Positions 46,356-57,466 of a DNA stretch of 64,000 nucleotides are shown here, in pieces. Every line of letters starts with the position of its first letter. Positions within the stretch are counted from its first letter, which is position 1. Made by a program: the position numbers and the translations under genes. The stretch lies in NCBI GenBank assembly GCA_029891385.1, contig CM057228.1, positions 24,238,809-24,302,808 of the forward strand, given 5' to 3'. The DNA comes from Erythroxylum novogranatense (taxonomy: Eukaryota > Streptophyta > Magnoliopsida > Malpighiales > Erythroxylaceae). The notes beneath the pieces are model-generated. The model was not told the origin of the DNA. It saw only the letters and a program-made list of their open reading frames with translations, and did not search any database.

Positions 46356-47108
46356 TTTTTTAGGAACAACAAATGTAGGCACAACACAAGGTGACACACT
46401 CTCTCTAATGAAACCTCTCTTTAACAACTCATAAACTTGCTTTTGCAATTCATCATTTTCTTTTGGGCTCATCCTATAGGAATGTTTGTGGGGAATTTGG
46501 GCTCCATAAGTGAAATTGATTTCATGTTGAATGGTTCTAAGAGGAGGCAGACCAATTGGAAGGGTTTTGGGAAAAACTCTCACAAACTCCTCAATTAAAG
46601 ATTGTACCTCACTAGGAATTGGGTGGTTCGGTTTGGGCTCATCGTCAAGGTCAATGGGAATGTAACTTGGCAGCTCCTCCATGATGGAACTCTTCTCCTC
46701 ATTGGAAAGCAATCCAATGGCTCCAACTTCTCTTCTCTTCCTTCTCTTTTTGGGCAACAAAGGTTTAAGCAAGATTTTTTCACCTCCATGGAACAATGTG
46801 TAAGTATTTGCTGTCCCTTGATGATGCACATCCTTGTCAAACAACCATGGCCTCCCAAGAAGTAAATGGCAAGCTGTCATAGGAATTACATGGCAATAAA
46901 CTTCATCTTCATATTGCCCAATTGCAAATGGAACAAGGAACTTCTTTGTCACTCTAATTTCTTGTTTTGCATCTAGCCAAGTCAGCTTGTATGGAGTGTC
47001 AAGTGGCTCAGTTTTCAAACCCAATTTGCCAACCATTTCACTAGCTACAACATTCTCACATGCTCCACTATCTATCACAACTTCACACAATTTATTTTTT
47101 GTCAAACA
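46356..47108 (-). pseudogene. H: aspartic protease and protease-RT linker, cut by element A
   Basis: The frame shows LCEVVIDSGACENVVASEMV (active-site DSG), LGLKTEPLDTPYKLTWLDAK, FAIGQYEDEVYCHVIPMTAC, HLLLGRPWLFDKDVHHQG, then a basic KKRRKRREV stretch and the linker FPKTLPIGLPPLRTIQHEIN and YRMSPKENDELQKQVYELLK. The catalytic residues are kept. Upstream (rightward) the sequence ends at 47108, where LTR A begins; gag should lie beyond element A. It cleaves the polyprotein in the particle. Confidence 0.9.
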
Positions 47109-47249
47109 TGTAACATCCCGCCCCTACTTCGGGTTAGAACCCTAAAATTTGGTGCATGTGAGCTATGGGGCTTGGTTTAAATGAATTTAGAGGAAATGGT
47201 TATGATTGTGTTTTGTTTGAAGTGTTTGATGATTAATGAGGGTTGGAAA

Positions 47250-49762
47250 TGTAACATCCCACCCCCGACGGGAAGGTAAAATCGTAATTTAGCAAAGGAT
47301 GAGAATGATTAGGACTGATTTGGCATTTTTATGCATACTGGTATTGGTGAGTAGTGAATTTTGTGCACATGAAATAACTGTACATGCATACATGACATTC
47401 CCGATTTTTGTGCCTAATGGAGTTTTACGGTGATTAACGTGGTTCTTAGGTTTGAAAAATTATTCTGAGTGCGCCATTGAGTGTTTTATATTTTAAGGGA
47501 TTTTTAGGAATTTTTTTGGAGTTTTCTGGAGAAAATTCCCGGATCGGAAAAAAATCGTCAAGAGGCGAACCGGTTGATTTTCGGTAGTGAAAATTTCTAT
47601 CCAATGGCACTGTAATATTGGGTATATTTTTTTGGGATTGAAATTAGGGCCATTGGACTAGAATGGGTCAAATTGCATTAGGGCTCCTATTTACTAATTT
47701 GTTTTTAGCCTAATTTGTCTTTTTCTTAAACTTTACACTTGTCCTACACCATTTAATGCCTCCACCATTTGTTCTTATCCTCCATTTTCGGCTACTTCAT
47801 GTGAAAGAAGGGTAAAAACACTCATTTTACTTATTTTTTTCTCTCTCATCCGAAGCTTCACCCTTTCTTCTCTCCATGGAATTTTTTTCAAGTTTCTAGC
47901 TACAATTGCTTATCTCCTCCTCCTTCCACTTTGCTCTCTTTTTTATTAACTCACCTAAATAACATAACCTTGCTTCCTTGGAGTGATGATGTGGCGGGTG
48001 TTATATGAGAGTTTGGAAGTTGTGATTAGTGAAGGATTGGAAACTTAGTGAGGTAAGACTATGTTTTAAGCTTTCATTTATGCATTTAATGAATAAATTG
48101 GTTGTTAGATGCATTGATTGGTATGTATTGGTCATTAATTATGATTTATGATGCATGACAAAATGTTTTGACAAAATGTTGCACTGTTTTGAGAGGCATT
48201 GTGAGGGCAGTAACTTTGATTGCATTTTTGACACCCTTAGAGGTGAAATTGGCTTTTGTTTCCTCATAAAACTTGTAGATCTCTCTTTTCTCTATGAAAT
48301 AGACACCAATTTTGTCCAAATTGGAGTTCGGAGTAGGGAGTTATGGCCTAGACAAGTTGGCATGTCGAAGGAAATTGTTTCAGATCTGTCATTTTATAGG
48401 ACTAGTCGACTAGGATTCTTAAACCAGTCGACTACAACTTGCACTAGTCGACTAGGACATGTATTTTTCCTGCACTAGTCGACTACAACCCCTGACTAGT
48501 CGACTAAGATGTGTATATTTTCCTTCTTTTGCTTATAACTTTTCTTTCCGACATCCGATTGACCTGATTCTTGAGGCATCGGATTCATGAAACATTGAAT
48601 TTCATTGCATGAGAAATCAGGAATTTTTGGACAGAAAATTGACGTGAGTCCGGGTAATGATTCCTTGGTCACTGTTTTATTTATTTTTTAACCTATAGAG
48701 GTCTGAATTGAGTACTGTCAGTGCCGTTAGATTTTTAATTTTTAGACGGATTTTTGGTGATTGAAATTTTGGATTTAGGGCCGGGAAAATCATGAACATA
48801 CATTGTACACATTTTAAGCGCTACATGTGCATTCTGAAATATTTCTGATTGGATTTTTGGTAATCATTGCATACTGTAACTGATATAGAGGCACATTTGG
48901 AGCGTCGATCCACAGATGTTACTGAGACTTCCAGGTATTAGCTCGGAAGTACAGGTGAGTAACCTAGTTGGTTCCTCAATCTATATGTGATTAAAATTAT
49001 GTGTTTATGCCATGTGGAGATAATGAAGGGCTTATGTGTGTTTGCTTTTGATTGATTTCGGACCATAGGTGTCCGAAATATTGAGAACTTGATATTGAAG
49101 TACTATTTGTGTGTAACTGTTTGTGAATGATTACATTTGAAATCTCGGACCAAAGGTCCGAGGGATGGGGGTGTTTTGACATTGAAGTAAAACTGCTTGT
49201 GAATGTAAAAAAATTGGTTATGACTGAAATATCGGACCGAAGGTCCGAAGGACTGGGAATTGGGCATTGAAATGTAAACTGACTGTAAATGTAAATTGGG
49301 ATATACGCATTCATGCATAAAGGCATGTTCAGATAATGATAGTTGTGGCCTGAGTTGCCACTGTTACTCACTGCTACTGAACCGAGCCTTGAGCTCGAGG
49401 GGAGTAGTGCATACCCAGAGGGCTCTTCTACTCCCTAGACGCGTCTACTGAATACTGATCACTGTTAAGCGCTCGGTCACAACACTAAAATAAACTGGAA
49501 ATGAGTCACATGTGCATTGCATACAAATGTGATAACTGATTTACGAAATTGCCTGAGTTCTGTAATTGTTATATGATAATACTGAATGTATGATTGACTG
49601 GAACTGTGAGTTGCTTGCAATATGCATAAATTGGGTGAACCATCAATGATGATTTCTCACTGAGTTCGCAAAATTTACCCAAAATTTGCATCTATTTTTT
49701 AAGTCTTGAAGAATACCCCGTTTGACACGGGAGTATGTCTACTGTATGCAAGTGATGTTATA
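47250..49762 (+). mobile_element. Solo LTR B in the 5' LTR of A
   Basis: It starts TGTAACATCCCACCCCCGACG and ends GATGTTATA, where A's LTR has GATGCTACA, so two C-to-T changes removed the terminal CA. GGAAA is duplicated (47245-47249, 49763-49767), and LTR A text resumes as in its 3' LTR copy at 57601. It contains a direct unit (48321), five TAGTCGACTA palindromes (48401-48507), inverted units (48566 and about 48713), three CGGAC/GTCCG hairpins (49057-49248) and the pre-acceptor hairpin (49635-49660). Confidence 0.95.
48401..48507. repeat. Five TAGTCGACTA palindromes in LTR B
   Basis: Copies lie at about 48403, 48425, 48445, 48475 and 48496; the second has lost its first base match (CAGTCGACTA). 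Most extend to ACTAGTCGACTAG or end TACAAC. Spacing is about 20-30 bp. The core contains the GTCGAC hexamer. Confidence 0.93.
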
Positions 49763-49804
49763 GGAAACTTGGAAAAAATCTTTGAAGAATGTTGGTATAG
49801 CATG

Positions 49805-50041
49805 TGTCCATTAAACGGACACGAGAGTCCGTTTAACGGACTGGTTAGAAGGCTCATGTCCATTTGACGGACATGTAGGTCCGTTTAACGGACCTTCTCG
49901 GGAGAAATTGGAGCACTTGGTGGTTTCATGTCCGTTTAATGGACAGGGAAGTCCGTTTAACGGACACTCTCGGGTGATTTTGGGTTGCTTACCCAGTCTG
50001 TGTCCGTTTAACGGACAGGGGTGTCCGTTTAACGGACATGC
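49805..50041. repeat. Eight GTCCGTTTAACGGAC palindromes in LTR A
   Basis: Eight copies stand as four close doublets, each doublet about 40-45 bp, spaced about 60-70 bp. Seven-base arms flank a single T; a few arms have one change. In the 3' LTR (57648-57861) one doublet has collapsed to a single copy. Isolated diverged copies lie at 51870-51905 and one intact copy at 55028-55042. Each copy places two AACGG cores head to head. Confidence 0.95.
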
Positions 50042-52654
50042 TTGGGGCCACTTTGGTAAATTGTGATTTTTACCATTTTAAATTTGGTACATGTGGCCTT
50101 AAGTGAGTTTTTGATAAAAATGCATCATATTTGCATATTCATTTATAAATTGGATGATTGCACACATTAAAATTATTGATCATGCACTCAATTGACATTT
50201 TCCGGGTATAATTGGTAATGCATGGGATTGTTTTGAGAATTTCAAGTTGGGGTTATTGAAAATTATTATGGATAGTGAAATTAGTGATTTTGCATTTTTA
50301 GGAAATTTTAGAAAATTTTCCTAGAATTTTTCGGGGAAAAATTTGGACTAGGAAAAATGTCGAGTGGCAGATCGATCAATAATTGGCAGTAGAATTGATT
50401 GTTAAATACTGGGATTTTGGATATGTGGCTATAGGAATTATGGAAAAATATAAATTAGTGGGAATTGGGCTTGAAATTGTTGAAATTGATGAGATATGAG
50501 GAAATGTCAAGTGGAGGCTTAGGGTTATGCCATGTGGCATTGTTTTAGCCTAGTATTTAAAATATCTAAGCTTCATTAAAGCTTCCCCTACTCTCTCTCA
50601 CGACACTTTCTTCTTGGGAGGACCATTTGGTGACTTGTTTTTGCTCTCTTCTCTTTTATTTTCGTGACCTCCCATCCCCCTCTTCTCCTCCTTCATGCTT
50701 TGGTGCTTTGATGCTTGGAAACTTTGCTTCATCTTCTACTTTTACTCCCTCTTTGTTGTCTCTTCGAGTTGAGCTAAGAAAAACCTAGTTTAACCTCCTA
50801 AAAAATGAAGATTTTGGAGATGAGAAAGTTAGGGTTTCTTGGTGTCTTTGAAGAAATTGAAGGAAAATCAAGTAAGTTATGGTTTTAATGTTAAAAGCAT
50901 GGTTATTTTAAGCTTGCATGATGCTTAAACTAGAGTGTGTTGAATTGATTAGTGCAAGGGGTATGTTTGTGTTATGGATGATGATGAAGTGTGTTCTTCT
51001 CTTGTTATGTATGTGTAGAATGAGTGATACTTACATGTAATGGTATGAAAGGGCTTAGAGATGAATGGGTTTTCAAAGATATGCATGAACGAATGTAGAA
51101 TGGTTTTATACTTGGTTTTATGCCCTATTTTGGGATAACGGTAAACTGTAGCTCTTGATTTGTTGTGAATGAGTTATTGAATTGAATGAGGTAGATATTG
51201 ATGAAAAATTCCAATAGAGGTGCTGATCTAGGCGTAAGAGGAATTGAATGAGTTAAATGGTAAGAATGAACTTATGGAAAAATCTGGAAATTTGAAATGG
51301 CCTGATCTTGGGAGTGTGCTCTACTTGGATAGGCATAATTGTTTGTATAATTGTCTAGAGGAGTTGAGATTTGGCTTGAATGAAACTAGAGGCATTTGGC
51401 TACAAATCTTATGAAGCTATTGATTGTGAATTTTGTCTTGAAAGATTCCAAATGATGGCATGAAGTTAGGCAATGGGGTGTTAATATTGTTATGAATGAA
51501 TGTCTATGATTGTGTTGCTTTTCAAGTGTTTATGATCAATAATGGACCCTATCTTGGTCATGGATGATATTGAATTAATATTGAGTTATAAGAATGGATA
51601 ATTGATGGGTATTGCATTAGAAATAATTGGTTAAGCATAAGGAATTGAGTATTGAGAGTGAAGAGTTGAAGTCTGGAAGTTCATGAAAACTAAATTGAAC
51701 ATGGTTTAGTGCAAAGGGCATAACTCTTTTTATAGAACTCGGAATGAGATGATCTTTATATGGATTTAATAGTATATTTCAAGATCTACAACTTCTATTT
51801 CAGGCAAACTTTCGAAATTCGGACGTTTTGAGGGTCGAATGTTTAAAGTGGTATAGGTGACCCGTAGCAGTCCGTTAAACTGACATGCAAGTCTGTTTAA
51901 CGGACATTCACTAGACAAAGGATATAAATTAAGCCTCAAATGGGTTTTAAAGTGAACCTAGAATGATCCTTAGTCTATGGGACTAATGTATGAAAGGTTT
52001 AAAGCGAAATTGAAGGTTAAAACTTGGTGAATGAATGGGTAGGATCAAAAGTGTCAAATGCATGTGTAAATGGGAATGGAATTGTTTACATGCTTGTGAT
52101 ATTGTTCAAGGAAGTTAGTCAATGGTACTAAGTGATTTATTATGATAGGGAATCGGATATGAGGAGATCATACAAGGTTAGAAATGAAATGAAGGTAAAT
52201 TGAGTTATGTTATCAAATGAGATGCAAGTGTATGGTTTTTGCTAGACTCTTAAAGAGTCAAATTTGAATGGATAATTGAAAATGATCATATGCAAGTAGA
52301 CAAATTGAATTATGATTTGAGAATGGATAAGCGTTCAGTGCAAAGCATATACCCCAAAATTGTCATTAAGCATGCATTATATATTGCACATATACATATG
52401 TGAAAATGGGATGGCTATATGATTGTATCTTTATTAATGTGTGTGCAAATTGTGTTTGGCATATGAATGATACAGGACAAAACGTCCACAGCCAGACGTT
52501 TCCGGATCATAAAAGCACATGCTAATCTGGAGCGTACTGTGAGTAGACCTAGATGGTCTTATTTTTATGGTTTACTTGGTTCAGTTTCAATTGAATGAAA
52601 TTCATACATTGATTAATTGTTGAATGGTAATATTGATTGAAATTGAATATGGGT

Positions 52655-52672
52655 TCCGGACAGGAGGTCCGA
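52655..52672 (+). promoter_or_regulatory. CGGAC...GTCCG hairpin in LTR A
   Basis: Arms CCGGAC and GTCCGA around a purine-rich loop (AGGAG). Similar hairpins stand in LTR B (three copies), D-prime and C. Confidence 0.55.
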
Positions 52673-53008
52673 TGATTGATTGTGTACTGGGAATTGCGTT
52701 ATTGATGTGCTCCTTGATAGTGAATTGGATGAACTAAGTGTACATGATGTGATTATTAAATGGTTTGAATGCATAATTGCATATAGATAATTTGCATATG
52801 GATGAAATGTGAATTCTCAACTAGATGTTGAATGCCAGAATACGGTCTGATGATAAGTGGTCATGATTGATTAAGTTCATGCGAATATGAGCAATGTATT
52901 TTAATGCATGACTAAATGAAATATAATGGGAGTTGTGACCAGAGTAGTCAATGATTAGAGCTTAAAGCTCACCGAGTGAAAAGAGCTTCGTGCTCAAATA
53001 TTGATTCA

Positions 53009-53150
53009 GAGTCTCAGGCTCAACGACAATGAGCCCTATATGGGACAGTTATTAGAGCTACAAGCGCAACGACAATGAGCCTTATATGGGACAGTTATTA
53101 GAGCTACAAGCTCAACGACAATGAGCCCTATATGAGACAGTTGAGACACT
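53009..53150 (+). repeat. 46-bp tandem repeat, three copies, in LTR A
   Basis: CAACGACAATGAGCC recurs at 53021, 53067 and 53113, an exact 46-bp period. Each unit also holds TATATGGGACAGTT or a variant and an AGCT-centred small palindrome (GAGCTACAAGCTC type). A related single unit occurs near 53395. Confidence 0.92.
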
Positions 53151-53785
53151 CGGTCACAACAAAGAACTAAATAACTAGAGATTGAGTCTCATGTACATAG
53201 GTATGCATAATATGATTGACTTGATTGTTTTGAATGGGATTGGTTTACTAGAATTGAATGAAATTGACATGATATATTGTGTTCCATGCATTCCATTCAT
53301 GAATGCATAAATAGATAACGGAAGTTAGACCTGAGTTGCCGCCGCTAGAGCTTAAAGCTTAACGAATGAAAATGAGCCTCGAGCTCGAGAGCCAATGGCT
53401 CAACGATTAATGAGCCCGGTATCCATGGATACGAGATAATACAGGCACTCGGCCAACAATGTAATAACTGAGAAAGGGGTTTCATAAGCATTTCAGATGC
53501 ATTTTGTTAAATGTGCTTGAGTTATTGGAATGTGCATTGATCTGTGTGTATATGGGAATATGAATTTGCATTGAATGGGAATATGAAATGATATGGAATG
53601 GGACATATGAAATTGTCTTGAATGGGACTGACTTACTTGTATTGAATAGACATATGAAATTATATTGATTGGGCATACGAAATTGTATTGATTGGGAACA
53701 TGGCATTGGATTGATTGTGATTATAAAGTGTGATAATGAATGTGAAATGCAATTATGGGAATGTATTTATGTATTGTGTGACTGG

Positions 53786-53853
53786 GTGAACCGTCAATGA
53801 TGGTCACTCACTGAGTTCGCAAAACTCACCCAAAATTTGCATCTATTTTTCAG
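53786..53853 (+). promoter_or_regulatory. Hairpin plus acceptor-like tract in LTR A
   Basis: GTGAACCGTC-AAT-GATGGTCACTCAC forms a 6-bp inner stem with a G-U pair. ACTCACCC and a T-rich run ending in CAG (53851-53853) follow. This is the counterpart of K 2263-2331. Confidence 0.5.
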
Positions 53854-54422
53854 GTTTCAGAAGATTACCCCGTTATGCAACGGGAGTAGGCTTTCTGCAA
53901 AATTAAAGGTTGGGATCAATTCATGTCTGCATTAGGATTTTTGTATGAAGTGTATTCTGCGATTTTTTTTATGCAATGTATAATTGAACATTTCAGTTTG
54001 TAATAAGTGCTGAAACATGGGAAGCTAAGTAAATGGGATTGATTAAATATGAATATTCTTGTGTATGTCAATATGTATCAATTGTAAGGGTTTGTGAGTG
54101 TTTTGGGCATTGAAATGAGCCCCAATGGCTCAAAGTGAAATGGGATTGCAATTGAAATGCATTAGAAATAGAATTGGGCCCCTATCCGACTAGTGACAAA
54201 GTATTGATCGCAATGTGTTGAAAACAATGTTTTATCAACTTGAGAATTGATTTGGCCCAAATTGAAAATGGAATTTGGCATTTGTTAATGCTTCTTTTAG
54301 ATAAAAAAGGTACCAATTATTGACTGATTGAGTGTTCTAACATGCCACCCTCGCGGGTCACGAGCTCGGATATCATCGTCGATATCGGGTTCGGGTCTTG
54401 CGGGAGTGGGATGCTACATATG

Positions 54423-54437
54423 TGGTATCAGAGTGCC
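54423..54437 (+). promoter_or_regulatory. Primer-binding site of A
   Basis: TGGTATCAGAGTGCC begins four bases after the LTR end (54418). It matches the tRNA-Met 3' complement except for T in place of C. Confidence 0.92.
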
Positions 54438-57423
54438 AGAAGTACAATCTTATCGGCGTTTTCTGAAATGTGGTTTAATGGCATGCATTTAAGTCATGTT
54501 AAGCGATGCGGTAATGGCGATCCCCGATCAGTATATGGGTCACATGCATGAGCATGTGCCTAGTGTTAATAGTGAAAAAGTGATGTACGTGATGATATGT
54601 CATAAAGTGAGAAAATAGAGGTGATATGATCTGACGGAAATTTAGCATTAACGTATTATGGATTATGGCACCATTGTTATATTGGGATACTGTAGTGTGG
54701 AATAATTTAAGATGTGTATGAAGTGGCTATCGACTTAATGTAATGAATGTGTAAGTATAAAGCGGTTGGTATAGTATGTTATGAAGGAATAAAGGTAATG
54801 AGTTTGATAAAGGGAATAATGTGAGAATTGGGGACTTCATGAAATTAAATTGATTTTGAGTTGTCATGAAATGGGTTAATGTTAGAAGGTGAGGATTTGA
54901 GAAGTTTATGGGAAGATATCATGAGAGAATAAGTGTAGGAAGTTTGGAAAAGGTTTGAAAGGGAAAGGGGTTGTGAAAGATAAATGTTGACTTTCTCGGA
55001 AAAAAAGGAGGCAGTATGGTCGAATCATGTCCGTTTAACGGACACTCATGGGATAACTTTGGAAAATCGCAATTTTGACTATTTTGGAGAATAAACCTTG
55101 CATGGATATGTATATTATTGTTGTGGAATGATAAGGGAAAGTAATGATAGATTGAAAGTGTATAAATAAGATTGATTGAAAACAAAATGTTTTGTGATTT
55201 AACAAGGATGGGATTGGATTTGGGATGAGATAAGTTTATGGTTTAATGAGAGAATATGATTATGCATCTATGATTTTGAATTGATTGCAAACGTATGTCG
55301 GTATGATGAAATAATGGAAAATTGGAAAATGAGATGAGAATAATGGGAGATGAAGAAATTGTCAAAGATCAGTTGAATTGTTTATATGAGTGTGTATTTG
55401 CTAATGGGATTACTATAAGAAGTGACATTATTAAGCATAAGTGTATGATAATCGTGGAAAATGATACAGGAAGAAATCGGTAACTTAGTGAATAAGTGCT
55501 TGTCAGAATGCCTAGTGTTTAAAGTCTCAAAGGTGAGACGTGAAAGTACTTATAGTGGTCAATTGGAATTGAGTTGAGATTGATAATAATATGATCAGAT
55601 ATGAGTAATGAAGGAAAAAGAAGAAAGACCCCGATCAAGAATGGACACTAAAAAGGGGAAGTGTGAGTTAGACTAAGATAAGATCAAGGTATCGTTAACC
55701 CAAGTTATTCGTTGGTGAGATTATCCTATTTATGTCTTTCAAAAAGAAAATGTAGGATTTTGATGATAAATACCGGAAAAGTGGAATAAAGAATTTGAGT
55801 AACGTTGTAATCAGCTTTGTTAAACGGAATGTTCTGGTTATATAGGTTATGAGTTAAATTGATTGTAATGAGACATATAAATAGTTGGAATTGAGAAATA
55901 CTAAGATTGGTTATTATGTGATTATGGGAAATAGTTAATTGATACGGATTTGGGTTAAATTGATTAGATTATTCAAATTGAAATGCTGCAATGAAGGGAT
56001 CAGTGAAATATAAAGTGACTAAAAGTAATTATTGGAGTCCTAATCCTTGTGGAGACTCAAGCATAAGGGGTAGAAAATGCTACTCAAAATGTGGGTATTG
56101 TGTTTGATGTAAAATAGCCGGCGTTTGAATTATTGAAAAAAAATGAGGAGACATAATTGACTAAAATGGGGAAGTTGCTAAAATGAGGAGAATGCAGGTC
56201 TATTATTCTGTGTAAATACAGTTGGGAGAGACACTTAGTTATGATGAAGGTGTTATCAACCCACAATTAAAATTGTGGAGAAAACTGATAAAAATAAACA
56301 AACGTGTGAATACATCAATGTGAAATTAAAGGAAAACAGAATGGATTGAGGAAATCATTTATGAAGAAAAAGTCAATTGGGAAGAAGTGAAAAAAATTGT
56401 GAGATACTATTACCGTAATGAGGAATCAGAGTTTTTTTTTTTTTAAAAAGGGGGAATAAATCATGGGCATAAGGAAATTTGGGTTATATATATAATGCCC
56501 CGATAGTATTATGATAATCATTGAAGCACCTATGGCCATAGATTTTGAGTGTATTGAAAGTAAAAAGAACTATTTGATTACGGGAAGAAGTCTTACATAT
56601 CGAAATGGGAAAACGGTTATGTGTTGAGTATCATCGAAGTGAATTCAATTTGATCGAATAAAAGGTGAAGTATAGCATAGTTGGACATGACATAGTGGGA
56701 GACTCAAAGAAAAATAAGGGCAATGAGAAAGTGAGAAATCGACAGAACTCACTATATATATATATGTGTGTGTGTGTGTGTAAATCATAAGTGGATGTTT
56801 GGAAAAGGGAATTTCGGGTATTAATGTTGATCTTGTCATTGGGATTTGGAAATTTCATAGATAATGACATGAGCTTTTACAATGACAATGAAAGCCTCAA
56901 CGCCTATTGCTATAGTAAACGTATTAAAAGATTGGAGGCATTATAGGTACAGTGAATGTGGTGCCATTAATTATTGGGTTTGATAGAGAAAATGAGCTAG
57001 TGTTGTGAATTAATGTATAGCACTTGAGTAATAAGATGTGAATTGGCAAGTGATAGATGAACTGTCCCTAAGAGTACCACCCTGTCAAGGTGTGCTCAGG
57101 TTAAGAAAAAAGGGCATATGCCACGATTGATACGATTTGTTCTGTATGAACTTATTATTCGTTAGTGTGACCGACTAATGAAAAATGTTCAAAGTCACCC
57201 GAGTCACATGGATATGTTAAGCAATATCTTGATGATTCATCGCATGTGTTATTAATACTGGAAGGGACATTATGGGCAATCGAAAATCTATATTGAGGAA
57301 ACAGTTAAATATTGTGACATTTGACAAATTGGGCACAGAATTGATTGATTTCATAGACAGTGATCAATGGGGAGAAATTAATTTGAATGGTTAAGTTGAA
57401 TGGGACACTGAGAGGTGATTGAG
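54438..57423 (+). other. Non-coding interior of element A
   Basis: Three kilobases without a gag or pol motif in any frame. It holds one copy of the LTR palindrome followed by text resembling the sequence just after the LTR cluster (55021-55085), a run of T (56431-56442) and a (TA)n(TG)n microsatellite (56752-56780). Short open frames here show no family resemblance. Confidence 0.8.
56752..56780. repeat. (TA)n(TG)n microsatellite in element A
   Basis: TA repeats pass into TG repeats, like the microsatellite in LTR G. Confidence 0.9.
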
Positions 57424-57427
57424 GAAT

Positions 57428-57466
57428 GTAAATTTCGAGGACGAAATTTCTTAAGGAGGGAAGAAT
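57428..57466 (+). promoter_or_regulatory. Pre-PPT hairpin and polypurine tract of A
   Basis: AAATTTCG-AGGA-CGAAATTT forms a perfect 8-bp stem whose outer pair is A-T where D has G-C. CTTAAGGAGGGAAGAAT and the 3' LTR follow. It is kept in an element with no protein. Confidence 0.88.
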
